From the NCBI GenBank assembly GCA_902489475.1, contig CABUAH010000027.1, positions 1 through 22,546 on the forward strand: DNA of 22,546 bases, given 5' to 3'. Below are positions 7,562 to 15,328 of this stretch, one piece after another. The notes under the pieces were generated by a model, which ran no database searches, had not been told where the DNA came from, and saw only the letters and a list, made by a program, of their open reading frames with translations. The DNA comes from an uncultured Oscillospiraceae bacterium. GTDB lineage: Bacteria; Bacillota; Clostridia; Oscillospirales; Ruminococcaceae. Position 1 is the stretch's first letter. Each line of letters opens with the position of its first letter. A program made the translations under genes and the position numbers.

Positions 7562-8638
7562 TTAGTCATTTTGCATTGAAAGCTTTGCCGCCTGATCGGC
7601 TGTTGCAAGAGCGTCTATTACCTCATCCAAGTTTCCGTTTAAGAACTGCTCTAATCTATAAATTGTAAGCCCTATTCTATGGTCACTTATTCTACCCTCA
7701 GGGAAATTATAAGTTCTTATTCTCTCCGAGCGATCGCCCGTTCCTACCTGCGAACGACGCTGCGCCGCAATTTCATTTTCCTGAGCTCTAAGCTGTTCCT
7801 CGTACAATCTTGAACGAAGGATTTTCATAGCTCTTTCTTTGTTTTTAAACTGGCTTCTTTCATCCTGACATTCAACAACAAGTCCGGTCGGAATATAGGT
7901 TATTCTAACAGCAGATTCAGTTTTGTTGATGTGCTGTCCACCTGCTCCGCTGGCTCTGAAAACATCTATTTTCAAATCGGTAGCTTCATTAATTTCAAAC
8001 TCAACCTCTTCAGCCTCCGGCAAAACTGCAACTGTAACGGTAGAGGTATGAACTCTTCCCTGCGACTCAGTTTCAGGAACACGCTGAACTCTATGCACAC
8101 CGCTTTCGTATTTAAACCTTGAATATGCGCCCTCGCCTTCAACGCTAAAGGATATTTCCTTATATCCTCCAAGCTCCGTTTCGTTGGCATTCATTACCTC
8201 ATGCTTCCAACCCTTTGAATCAGCATACATTGTATACATTCTGTAAAGCGAATTGGCAAAAAGCGAAGCTTCCTCACCGCCTGCACCGCCACGAATTTCT
8301 ATAATAACATTCTTATCGTCATTTGGATCTTTCGGCAAAAGCATTATTTTAAGTTCTTCCTCGCACTTTGCAATCTGTTCCTTAGACTCTTCAAGCTGGA
8401 GCTGAACCATCTCCTTAAAATCCTTTTCAAGTCCGCCTGCATTTAAAAGTTCAACTGCCTCGTCATTCGCTTCTTTTGCTTTTTTATACTCTCTGAATTT
8501 TTCAATAATAGGCGTTAAATTTTTATACTCCTTCATTAATGATGCATATTGCTTATTATCAGAAATAATTTCAGGCTTTGTAAGCTTCTCATTTATATCC
8601 TCAAATTTTTGTTCAAGCGTTAAAAGTTTTTCAAACAT
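7562..8638 (-). CDS. prfA: Peptide chain release factor 1
   Basis: Recognises UAA and UAG stop codons and triggers release of the finished peptide on the ribosome. The protein has 358 residues, a normal RF1 length. The GGQ catalytic loop is at 233-235 in GAGGQHINKTE. The stop-codon reading tripeptide falls at 188-190 and reads PET in the RVPETESQGR context. An RF2 would have SPF here, so this is RF1. The N-terminal coiled helices and the RGGAGGEEA segment are also typical. It is 16 nt downstream of the DUF951 gene and upstream of the Sua5 gene in the minus-strand operon. Confidence 0.97.
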   Translation of the reverse strand: MFEKLLTLEQKFEDINEKLTKPEIISDNKQYASLMKEYKNLTPIIEKFREYKKAKEANDEAVELLNAGGLEKDFKEMVQLQLEESKEQIAKCEEELKIMLLPKDPNDDKNVIIEIRGGAGGEEASLFANSLYRMYTMYADSKGWKHEVMNANETELGGYKEISFSVEGEGAYSRFKYESGVHRVQRVPETESQGRVHTSTVTVAVLPEAEEVEFEINEATDLKIDVFRASGAGGQHINKTESAVRITYIPTGLVVECQDERSQFKNKERAMKILRSRLYEEQLRAQENEIAAQRRSQVGTGDRSERIRTYNFPEGRISDHRIGLTIYRLEQFLNGNLDEVIDALATADQAAKLSMQND

Positions 8639-8654
8639 ACACTTCTCTCCTCGT

Positions 8655-8837
8655 TTAATCTTCTCTTAGTATATTTTTTATGTTTTTTTCCGCCTTGGCT
8701 CTCGTGGTCATAAATTCACGCCCACAGCCTACACAGCGGAGTTTAAAATCCATGCCTGAACGTAAAACAAGCATTTTGTTTTCACCGCAAGGGTGTTTTT
8801 TCTTCATCACAAGTATGTCATTAGGTCTTACATCCAT
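8655..8837 (-). CDS. DUF951 family small zinc-binding-like protein
   Basis: A 60-residue protein with the DUF951 pattern: DVRPNDILVMKKKHPCG at the N terminus, then the CVGCG knuckle (Cys35, Cys38) and a basic C terminus. Cys17, Cys35 and Cys38 could hold a metal. The family is widespread in Firmicutes; its function is unknown, and its size and basic charge suggest nucleic-acid binding (inference). The ATG at 8837 follows a strong GGAGGA site; a longer in-frame reading to 8897 would start in the promoter. It is the first gene of the operon that continues with prfA. Confidence 0.9.
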   Translation of the reverse strand: MDVRPNDILVMKKKHPCGENKMLVLRSGMDFKLRCVGCGREFMTTRAKAEKNIKNILRED

Positions 8838-8868
8838 AAAATCCTCCGAAATATTACTAATTATTTTT

Positions 8869-8897
8869 AGTATATCACATTTTATTCTAAAACGCAA
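8869..8897 (-). promoter_or_regulatory. Promoter for the DUF951-prfA-tsaC-coaE-SLT-M18 operon
   Basis: On the minus strand TTGCGT (8892-8897) and TATACT (8869-8874) are separated by 17 nt, with TG one base before the -10 (extended -10). The start would be near 8862, giving a leader of about 25 nt before the ATG at 8837. Confidence 0.6.
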
Positions 8898-8992
8898 ATT
8901 TTTATTAGCCTGTGAATTTTCAAAACAGTCATAATAAATTGAAATTCCGAATATAGTAAAAAAGAGATTAAAAACGCTTTTAGGAGGACAAA

Positions 8993-9910
8993 ATGAACAA
9001 ATACTATCCTGAGGGAAAACTTATATCGCAAGCTTCAAATAAACAGGCAATTTACAGCATTCAAAGCTTATATACCGCAAAAGAAAAAGGAATTATTCTT
9101 GAAGCAAAAGCTGTTATGTGCGACACAGACCACAACATTTTAGTTGACCTTCCCTGCTGTAAAGGCATTATTCCGAGATTTGAAGGAGCAGTCGGCATTG
9201 ACGATGGCACAACAAGAGATATTGCACTTTTATCACGAGTAAATAAGCCTGTTTGCTTTAAGGTGTTGTCAATTGAGGATCACTGCGGAGAAAAAACAGC
9301 AATTTTATCACGCCGTGAAGCTCAGCTTGAAGCATATAAAAATTACATTTCAAATCTTCAGCCTGGTGATATTATCCCTGCTAAAGTAACACACCTTGAG
9401 CAGTTTGGATGTTTTGTAGACATTTGCTGCGGAATATCATCGCTTATTCCTATTGACTCGATTTCTGTTTCAAGAATTTCGCACCCAAAAGACCGTTTTT
9501 TCAACGGTCAGGATATAAATGTTATAGTTAAATCAATTGATGATGGAAGAATATATCTCTCCCACAAAGAGCTTTTAGGCACATGGGAACAAAACGCCAG
9601 TCTTTTTAAGCCCGGTCAAACTGTTGGCGGAATCGTAAGATCAATTGAAAGTTACGGCATTTTTATTGAGCTTAAACCTAACCTTGCAGGTCTTGCAGAA
9701 AGCAGAGATGATGTATTTGTCGGACAAAAGACATCCGTTTACATTAAATCCATAATACCTGAAAAAATGAAAGTAAAGCTTATTATCGTTGATGTTTTTG
9801 ATGACGAAGACGCCGATAAGTCATATGAATATTACATAAAGTCCGGAAACATGACACACTGGGAATATTCTACAAAGGAATCAGAAAGAAAAATAATATC
9901 TATTTTTTAA
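8993..9910 (+). CDS. S1 RNA-binding domain protein (ribosomal protein S1-like)
   Basis: A 305-residue protein built of three S1/OB-fold units, at about residues 30-107, 123-193 and 207-268. The second and third show the S1 pattern clearly (LQPGDIIPAKVTHLEQFGCFVD; FKPGQTVGGIVRSIESYGIFIE). The first is more divergent (GIILEAKAV, GIIPRFEGAV). It most likely binds RNA, as part of translation or RNA turnover. It is shorter than classical ribosomal protein S1 (four to six domains), so it could be a truncated S1-like factor of the kind common in Clostridia. The ATG at 8993 has AGGAGG six bases upstream. The gene is monocistronic: divergent from the DUF951 operon and followed by a hairpin. Confidence 0.88.
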   Translation: MNKYYPEGKLISQASNKQAIYSIQSLYTAKEKGIILEAKAVMCDTDHNILVDLPCCKGIIPRFEGAVGIDDGTTRDIALLSRVNKPVCFKVLSIEDHCGEKTAILSRREAQLEAYKNYISNLQPGDIIPAKVTHLEQFGCFVDICCGISSLIPIDSISVSRISHPKDRFFNGQDINVIVKSIDDGRIYLSHKELLGTWEQNASLFKPGQTVGGIVRSIESYGIFIELKPNLAGLAESRDDVFVGQKTSVYIKSIIPEKMKVKLIIVDVFDDEDADKSYEYYIKSGNMTHWEYSTKESERKIISIF

Positions 9911-9928
9911 TAACATTTTACTTAATAG

Positions 9929-9962
9929 TAATACCCTCCGTGTTTTCATTCGGAGGGTATTA
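9929..9962. terminator. Hairpin terminator between convergent S1 and rarA genes
   Basis: A perfect 12 bp stem TAATACCCTCCG (9929-9940) with CGGAGGGTATTA (9951-9962) and a 10 nt loop, located 19 nt after the S1-protein stop and before the rarA stop on the other strand. The downstream T content is only moderate on either strand, so its efficiency is uncertain. Confidence 0.7.
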
Positions 9963-10028
9963 TTATGTTAGCTGTATTTAGTGCAGAAAATTCCTAAGTC
10001 ATTAATTTTTGACTTGACTATTCAGAAT

Positions 10029-11294
10029 TTACTTTTCCCGTATTTTCTTTCGGTATTCAAATGCTGTTTGCTCTTGTTTATTGTCACCGAATTCGTAATA
10101 TACTCGATCTTTCAAATTGTCCGGAAGATACTGCTGATTTACCCAATGGTTCTTAAAAGCATGCGGATAAAGATAGTGCTGCCCTTTAACTTTAGCGTCT
10201 TCACCGTCTAGATGCTTATTTTGAAGCTGTCTTGGAATGCTTCCCGAAAGTCCTGCTCTTACGTCCGATAAAGCGGCGTCAATAGCAGCCTCCGCACTGT
10301 TCGATTTAGGTGCGGTGCAAAGCAGTATTATAGCTTCGGCAAGTGGGATTCTCGCTTCTGGCAGCCCCAACTGAAGCGCTGCATCAACAGCAGATTTTGC
10401 AACCACAATTCCCATAGGATAAGCAAGTCCTATATCCTCAGAGGCAGTTACAAGAAGCCTTCGGCAGAGTGATGGCAAATCACCTGCTTCAATCAGTCTT
10501 GCAGCATAGTGCAAAGCCGCATTCTCATCGCTTCCCCTAATAGATTTTTGAAAAGCGGAAAGAATATCATAATGCTCGTCTCCGGCTTTATCATATCTCA
10601 TATTGCTCTTTTGAGTTAAAAGTCGGGCGTTTTCAAGTGTTACAATAAGCCTTTCATCCAATCTATCCGCAGACAAAAAGCATAGCTCAACCGTGTTAAG
10701 CGACTTTCTTACATCTCCGCCGCAGCCTTTTGCAATATGCTCAACAACTCCTTTATCAAGAGACAGCCGAACCTTATTTTCATCGGCTAATATCTGAAAA
10801 GCTCTTTTAACAGCAACAGCTGTATCCTCCCATGAAACCGGCTTAAATTCAAAAACTGTTGATCGGCTTATAATTGCTCCGAAAACATAAAAATACGGGT
10901 TCTCGGTTGTTGACGCTATAAGCGTAATTTTTCCGTTTTCAATATATTCAAGCAGTGACTGCTGTTGTTTTTTATTAAGGTACTGTATCTCATCAAGGTA
11001 TAAAAGAATTCCGTTATATCCTTCAAAAGTATCGGTAGACGCTATTATTTCTTTTATATCCGAAATTGAAGCACTCGTTCCGTTAAGCTTATACATTTTG
11101 AGATTTGTATTCTCTGAAATAATTCTGGCAACAGTAGTTTTTCCGGTACCCGACGGACCGTAAAAAATCATATTCGGAATCTTGCCGCTTTCAATAATTC
11201 TTCTCAGCGGTTTGTCACTACCCAGCAAATGAGCCTGACCGACAATATCGTCAAGCTTATTTGGTCTTATTCTATCTGCCAAAGGCTTGTTCAT
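10029..11294 (-). CDS. rarA: Replication-associated recombination protein A (RarA/MgsA AAA+ ATPase)
   Basis: A clamp-loader-related AAA+ ATPase that acts at stalled replication forks. The 421 residues show Walker A GPSGTGKT (46-53), Walker B LLYLDE (about 97-102), sensor 1 in STTENP, an Arg finger in SRS (Arg144) and sensor 2 GGDVRKSLN. The C-terminal part has the tetramerisation segments SEDIGLAYP and the ending HLDGEDAKVKGQHYLYPH typical of RarA. After Walker B it reads QYLNKKQQQSLLEYIE, whereas the common form is HRFNKAQQDALLPHVE; the family assignment is still secure. It starts 22 nt after the glyA stop, with GGAG 11 bases before the ATG, and is probably co-transcribed with glyA. Confidence 0.95.
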   Translation of the reverse strand: MNKPLADRIRPNKLDDIVGQAHLLGSDKPLRRIIESGKIPNMIFYGPSGTGKTTVARIISENTNLKMYKLNGTSASISDIKEIIASTDTFEGYNGILLYLDEIQYLNKKQQQSLLEYIENGKITLIASTTENPYFYVFGAIISRSTVFEFKPVSWEDTAVAVKRAFQILADENKVRLSLDKGVVEHIAKGCGGDVRKSLNTVELCFLSADRLDERLIVTLENARLLTQKSNMRYDKAGDEHYDILSAFQKSIRGSDENAALHYAARLIEAGDLPSLCRRLLVTASEDIGLAYPMGIVVAKSAVDAALQLGLPEARIPLAEAIILLCTAPKSNSAEAAIDAALSDVRAGLSGSIPRQLQNKHLDGEDAKVKGQHYLYPHAFKNHWVNQQYLPDNLKDRVYYEFGDNKQEQTAFEYRKKIREK

Positions 11295-11316
11295 ATCGGC
11301 TCAGGCTCCTTTTTTC

Positions 11317-12561
11317 TTAATAAAGCGGATACTTTTCACAAAGAGAAGTAACCTTTTCTCTTATCTCGTCAGCTTTGTTTTCAAAATCTTTTGCAGTAAG
11401 GTAAATACACTCTGCAATCGTATCCATATCTTCCTCGTTCAATCCTCTTGTTGTAACAGCAGGAGTTCCGATTCTTATTCCACTTGTGATAAACGGACTC
11501 TGTGGATCGTTTGGAATTGCATTCTTGTTTACTGTAATATACACCTCGTCAAGCCTGTGTTCAAGCTCTTTTCCGGTAATTCCGAACGGCTGAAGATCAA
11601 CAAGCATCAAGTGATTGTCAGTTCCTCCCGATACAAGTCTAAAGCCTCTCTTTACAAGTCCGTCAGCAAGCGCTTTCGCATTTAGAACTACTCTATGCTG
11701 GTAATCCTTAAACTCCGGCTTTAAAGCTTCACCGAAGCACACCGCTTTAGCTGCAATAACATGCTCAAGAGGTCCGCCCTGTGTTCCCGGGAAAATAGCC
11801 TTGTTGATTTTCTTAATAAGCTCATCATCATTCGTTAAGATCAGACCGCCTCTAGGTCCTCTTAATGTCTTGTGAGTCGTGGTTGTGACAATGTCCGCAA
11901 CTCCGACAGGAGACGGATGCTCTCCGGCAGCTACAAGACCTGCTATATGAGCCATATCAACCATAAAATATGCTCCGACCTTTTTTGCAATCTCGGAAAT
12001 TCTTACAAAATCTATGATTCTCGGGTATGCTGAAGCTCCCGCAACAATAAGCTTAGGTTTACACTCAAGTGCTTTTCTCTCAATTTCATCGTAATCTATT
12101 CTCTCGTTATCTCCAAGCTCGTAAGATACGAAATTAAAATACTTTCCTGAAATATTTACAGGGCTTCCATGAGTAAGATGTCCCCCATGTGCAAGGCTCA
12201 TACCCATGATAGTATCGCCCGGATTTACAAGTGCAAAATAAACTGCTGTATTAGCCTGCGCTCCCGAATGCGGCTGTACATTTGCATATTTTGCGCCAAA
12301 AAGCTTGCAGGCACGTTCAATAGCTATATTTTCGACAACATCAACGCATTCACAACCACCATAATAACGCTTTGACGGATAGCCTTCAGCATATTTGTTT
12401 GTTAAAACGCTTCCCATTGCCGCCATAACAGCACCCGATACGATATTCTCACTCGCAATAAGCTCAAGATTTCTACGCTGTCTTTTAAGCTCATCCTTCA
12501 TAGCTTCTCCGACTTCGCTGTCAAACTTCGTCACATAACCAATTGTATCCATCATTTCCAT
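11317..12561 (-). CDS. glyA: Serine hydroxymethyltransferase
   Basis: A PLP enzyme that converts serine and tetrahydrofolate to glycine and 5,10-methylene-THF, the main source of one-carbon units. The 414 residues are full length. The PLP-binding lysine is Lys231 in TTTTHKTLRGPRGG. Also visible are SENIVS near the N terminus, YYGGCE (about 66-71), the HSGAQAN substrate/PLP loop, LAHGGHLTHG, and Asp202/His205 in VDMAHIAG. GGAGG lies ten bases before the first ATG. A second in-frame ATG six bases later is possible. It is the first gene of a two-gene unit with rarA. Confidence 0.97.
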   Translation of the reverse strand: MEMMDTIGYVTKFDSEVGEAMKDELKRQRRNLELIASENIVSGAVMAAMGSVLTNKYAEGYPSKRYYGGCECVDVVENIAIERACKLFGAKYANVQPHSGAQANTAVYFALVNPGDTIMGMSLAHGGHLTHGSPVNISGKYFNFVSYELGDNERIDYDEIERKALECKPKLIVAGASAYPRIIDFVRISEIAKKVGAYFMVDMAHIAGLVAAGEHPSPVGVADIVTTTTHKTLRGPRGGLILTNDDELIKKINKAIFPGTQGGPLEHVIAAKAVCFGEALKPEFKDYQHRVVLNAKALADGLVKRGFRLVSGGTDNHLMLVDLQPFGITGKELEHRLDEVYITVNKNAIPNDPQSPFITSGIRIGTPAVTTRGLNEEDMDTIAECIYLTAKDFENKADEIREKVTSLCEKYPLY

Positions 12562-12587
12562 AAATTATTGTCCTCCGTTATTCAAGA

Positions 12588-12623
12588 TATAGTAATTATA
12601 CTATACTTTGAATATTTTTGCAA
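12588..12623 (-). promoter_or_regulatory. glyA promoter with overlapping inverted repeat
   Basis: On the minus strand TTGCAA (12618-12623) and TATAAT (12595-12600) have a 17 nt spacer, close to sigma-A consensus. An inverted repeat TATAGTA-ATTA-TACTATA (12588-12605) covers the -10 and the expected start site, so a repressor could bind there. The AT-richness makes chance occurrence possible. Confidence 0.65.
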
Positions 12624-12629
12624 GCAAAA

Positions 12630-12654
12630 AAGGATAGACAAATAGCCTATCCTT
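12630..12654 (-). terminator. Intrinsic terminator after the broken lipoprotein gene
   Basis: The 8 bp stem AAGGATAG/CTATCCTT (12630-12637/12647-12654) is followed on the minus strand by TTTT. It lies 17 nt past the stop at 12671 and before the glyA promoter. Confidence 0.75.
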
Positions 12655-12670
12655 AAAACTATTCTATAAT

Positions 12671-13064
12671 TTAATCACTTAGAGTAAATATATCTCCTAC
12701 AGAAAAGATATTGCTGTCCTTCCATAATCCGTTGTTTTTAATAAGTTTAAAACTCTTATCGTCAATTATCTGAAGAACATAGCTTGGAGAAATGCTTTGA
12801 TAAGATGGATCGGGATAACAATAAATCATTCCGTCACGAATCTCGTACTTGCCGCTTTCTGCCATGTCCATAGTTATTGAACCAGAACATTGAAAATTAT
12901 TACCATCTCCAAAAAAATAAAATGCGGTGTGAAACCCTCACTGCTGATTGCGTCAGTTGAAGTTCTTATATACTCACCTTTAATGAAAGCCGGTCCGTCT
13001 TTTACACAGCCGCAACACAACAAGGCTGAAATTACAACAGCAATAAAAATAACAATTTTTTCAT
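12671..13064 (-). pseudogene. Small secreted lipoprotein gene broken by two homopolymer frameshifts
   Basis: The ATG at 13064 has AGAGGA seven bases upstream but runs through six A (13056-13061) and soon stops. With seven A it would read MKKIVIFIAVVIS... into ALLCCGCVKDG, a type II-like signal peptide with Cys20 as the lipidation candidate; the lipobox is imperfect. That frame then hits seven T (12911-12917 on the other strand) and goes into an unrelated tail. With eight T it would continue FFGDGNNFQCSGSITMDMAE into the downstream reading frame, ending FTLSD at 12671. Two one-base corrections give a coherent 131-residue protein. No family is recognised with confidence. An in-frame ATG at 13107 exists but overlaps the promoter -10 region. 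The gene could be a decaying gene, a phase-variable gene or a product of sequencing error. Confidence 0.75.
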
Positions 13065-13097
13065 GATACGTTCCTCTTTGTAAATATTTACATCTAT

Positions 13098-13126
13098 ACA
13101 TTATCATAATTGATTCTTCTTGTCAA
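13098..13126 (-). promoter_or_regulatory. Promoter of the broken lipoprotein gene
   Basis: On the minus strand TTGACA (13121-13126) is a perfect -35. Candidate -10 boxes are TAATGT (13098-13103, 17 nt spacer) or GATAAT (13100-13105, 15 nt spacer). It is back to back with the acetyltransferase promoter, and its presence argues for translation starting at 13064 rather than 13107. Confidence 0.55.
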
Positions 13127-13141
13127 CGAAACTGATACGTA

Positions 13142-13170
13142 TTGACAATTGATATTTATCATTTTATAAT
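13142..13170 (+). promoter_or_regulatory. Perfect-consensus sigma-A promoter of the acetyltransferase gene
   Basis: TTGACA (13142-13147), 17 nt spacer, TATAAT (13165-13170): an exact match to consensus at both boxes and spacing. Transcription would start about 14 nt before the ATG at 13191, just before the AAAGGAG site, so the leader is very short. Confidence 0.85.
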
Positions 13171-13190
13171 AAACAAAAGGAGTGAAAAAC

Positions 13191-13682
13191 ATGGAAACAA
13201 AGCTGATGAAAACAGAAGATGAGATAAAAGCGTTAGTATCTCTTGCTGATGAAATATGGCACGAGGCTTTTTCTTCGCTCTTATCTCAATCACAAATAGA
13301 ATATATGCTTGATAAATTCTTAAGTGTAAATGCAATTAAGGATTCCTTAAAAACTGGATATGAGTATTATTTTCTTTGCGACAAAGATAATGTACTTGGA
13401 TTTACGGCAATTTGTCCTAAAAGCGACAACACCCTTTTTCTCTCAAAGCTTTACATCAAAAAAGAATACAGAGGAAAGGGATATTTAAGAGACTCGTTTG
13501 ACTTTATTAAGAATTGTGCAAAAAATAAGGGACTTAAAAGTATTTGGCTTACAGTAAACAAACACAACGACAGAGCAATTGCCGCATACAGAAAAATGGG
13601 AATGGATATAATAAGAAGCGAGATTACCGATATAGGAAACGGATTTTCAATGGATGATTATGTTTTCTCGCTAAGCGTTTAA
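13191..13682 (+). CDS. GNAT family N-acetyltransferase
   Basis: A 163-residue acetyl-CoA-dependent acetyltransferase, about the usual size. The acetyl-CoA binding motif A is LYIKKEYRGKGYL (about 87-99), followed by the helix and the NDRAIAAYRKMGM segment (motif B) near 126-138. Motif A has Leu99 where many members have Gly or Ala. The substrate cannot be told: it may be a small amine or a protein N terminus. The ATG at 13191 has GGAG eight bases upstream; a GTG at 13182 is in frame but overlaps that site. The gene is alone, between the divergent broken lipoprotein gene and pyk. Confidence 0.85.
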   Translation: METKLMKTEDEIKALVSLADEIWHEAFSSLLSQSQIEYMLDKFLSVNAIKDSLKTGYEYYFLCDKDNVLGFTAICPKSDNTLFLSKLYIKKEYRGKGYLRDSFDFIKNCAKNKGLKSIWLTVNKHNDRAIAAYRKMGMDIIRSEITDIGNGFSMDDYVFSLSV

Positions 13683-13700
13683 TAACGTAAGCATTTCTTT

Positions 13701-13732
13701 TTTCATTGACAGCAGTGTAAAATTATACTGCC
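13701..13732 (+). promoter_or_regulatory. Candidate pyk promoter with inverted repeat
   Basis: TTTTCA (13701-13706) and TATACT (13725-13730) with an 18 nt spacer may be the pyk promoter. The hairpin GCAGTGTA/TATACTGC (13713-13720/13725-13732, one G-U pair, loop AAAT) overlaps the -10. No T-run follows, so it is a poor terminator for the acetyltransferase gene and could be an operator. Confidence 0.3.
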
Positions 13733-13808
13733 TTTCGGTAATAAACAACCGCAGATATTTCATGTTTCACATTGAAGTTCTGTAAAAACAAAAAAGGAGC
13801 AACAGCAA

Positions 13809-15236
13809 ATGAGAAAAACTAAAATTGTATGCACAATCGGTCCTGCAACTGACAATGATCAGATTATTAAAGAACTGATGTTAAACGGAATGAATGTTGC
13901 AAGATTTAATTTTTCGCACGGTGACTATGAAACTCATGAAAAAAGATTTAATCAGATTGTAAGAATCAGAGAAGAGCTTAATCTTCCGATTGCTACAATG
14001 CTTGATACAAAAGGTCCTGAAATAAGACTTAAAAAATTTGAAAACGGCAGCGTCCAAATTCACGATGGTGATACATTTATTCTCACAACAGAAGATGTAA
14101 TTGGCACTCAAGAACGAGGTTCTATTACATTTTCAAAGCTGCCAGAAGATGTAAAAATCGGCTCGGCAATTTTGATAAATGATGGAGTAATCGAGCTTAG
14201 AGTCACAAAAATTGACGGAACAGAAATTATCTGCGAAGTAATTCACGGTGGTATAGTTTCAGACAACAAAGGTGTTAATGTTCCGGGAATAAGACTTTCT
14301 ATGCCTTATATAAGCGATCGTGATATGTGTGATTTGCAGTTCGGTGCAAAAATGGGATACGATTTTATTGCAGCTTCCTTTGTAAGAAGCGGTGCGGATG
14401 TATCTTATCTTAGAAACTTTACCCAGTCACTTGGTTGGACAACGCCCAAAATTATTGCAAAAATCGAAAATATGGAAGGCGTTTCAAACATTGACGAGAT
14501 TTTAGAAGCAGCTGACGGAATTATGGTTGCAAGGGGCGATATGGGTGTTGAAATTCCTTTTGAGCAGATTCCTGCCATTCAAAAAGAACTTATCAGCAAG
14601 GCGTATAATGCCGGTAAACAAGTTATTACTGCAACACAGATGCTCGAATCTATGATTCACAATCCTCGTCCTACGAGAGCGGAAATAACTGACGTTGCAA
14701 ATGCAATTTACGATGGTACTTCGGCAATAATGCTGAGCGGTGAAACTGCTGCGGGAGATTTTCCTGTTGAAGCTGTTAAGACAATGGCACTTATAGCTGA
14801 AACAACAGAAAAGGATATTGACTACTCGCACGACTTTTCAATAAAAACATACAATACAAACCTAAGCATTACAAATGCTATTTCACACGCAACTGTTACT
14901 ACGGCGCATGACCTCAATGCAGGAGCAATAATTGCGCTCACAAAGGGCGGAAGCACAGCGAGAATGGTTTCAAAATACCGTCCCGACTGTGCAATTATCG
15001 GTCTTACCCCAAGTCCTATCACCTGTCGTCAGCTGAATATGTCGTGGGGTATATATCCCGGACTTGTCGAAGAAAAGTATAACACAGACGAGCTTATCAG
15101 CCATGCAATTGACAAATCCTTAGAACTTGGATATGTCACAGACGGAGATATTGCAGTTATTACAGGCGGTGTTCCCCTCGGAGTCGCAGGAACCACTAAT
15201 TTATTAAAGGTTCAAAAAGTTAAAGCTAACAACTGA
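13809..15236 (+). CDS. pyk: Pyruvate kinase
   Basis: Converts phosphoenolpyruvate and ADP to pyruvate and ATP, the last step of glycolysis. The 475 residues give domains A, B and C without the extra C-terminal PEP-utiliser domain found in Bacillus. Active-site residues are Arg32 (ARFNFSHG), the K+-site residues in MLDTKGPE, Lys218 and Glu220 (IIAKIEN), Asp244 (ARGDMGVE) and Thr276 (TATQMLESM). The C-terminal domain carries LTKGGSTARMVSKYRP, part of the allosteric region. GGAG lies nine bases before the ATG. It is monocistronic, about 125 nt after the acetyltransferase gene, and ends at a strong terminator facing the ATP synthase operon. Confidence 0.97.
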   Translation: MRKTKIVCTIGPATDNDQIIKELMLNGMNVARFNFSHGDYETHEKRFNQIVRIREELNLPIATMLDTKGPEIRLKKFENGSVQIHDGDTFILTTEDVIGTQERGSITFSKLPEDVKIGSAILINDGVIELRVTKIDGTEIICEVIHGGIVSDNKGVNVPGIRLSMPYISDRDMCDLQFGAKMGYDFIAASFVRSGADVSYLRNFTQSLGWTTPKIIAKIENMEGVSNIDEILEAADGIMVARGDMGVEIPFEQIPAIQKELISKAYNAGKQVITATQMLESMIHNPRPTRAEITDVANAIYDGTSAIMLSGETAAGDFPVEAVKTMALIAETTEKDIDYSHDFSIKTYNTNLSITNAISHATVTTAHDLNAGAIIALTKGGSTARMVSKYRPDCAIIGLTPSPITCRQLNMSWGIYPGLVEEKYNTDELISHAIDKSLELGYVTDGDIAVITGGVPLGVAGTTNLLKVQKVKANN

Positions 15237-15255
15237 TGTTACAGATAAAAAACAA

Positions 15256-15301
15256 ATCCCTAAACACTAGGCTAAAGCTTAAATGTTTAGGGATATTTTT
15301 T
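15256..15301. terminator. Bidirectional terminator between pyk and the atp operon
   Basis: An 11 bp stem ATCCCTAAACA (15256-15266) with TGTTTAGGGAT (15284-15294) is followed by ATTTTTT on the plus strand. The A-rich left flank gives a T-rich tail on the minus strand as well, so it can end both pyk and atpC transcripts. Confidence 0.88.
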
Positions 15302-15328
15302 ATCTATTCGATGAAATTAACACAACAG

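Noticed and set aside
7549..7608. N-terminal extension of the Sua5 protein into prfA
   Set aside because: The extra residues show no conservation pattern, and the ATG at 7548 has a well-spaced ribosome binding site.
12874..13107. Reading the lipoprotein as a normal 77-residue protein starting at 13107
   Set aside because: That start overlaps the -10 region of the predicted promoter and only weak SD-like bases precede it. The strong ribosome binding site is at the ATG at 13064, and the C-terminal tail of this frame looks unrelated to a lipoprotein.
13701..13732. Terminator for the acetyltransferase gene
   Set aside because: A stem is present but no T-run follows; it is better listed as a possible pyk regulatory element.
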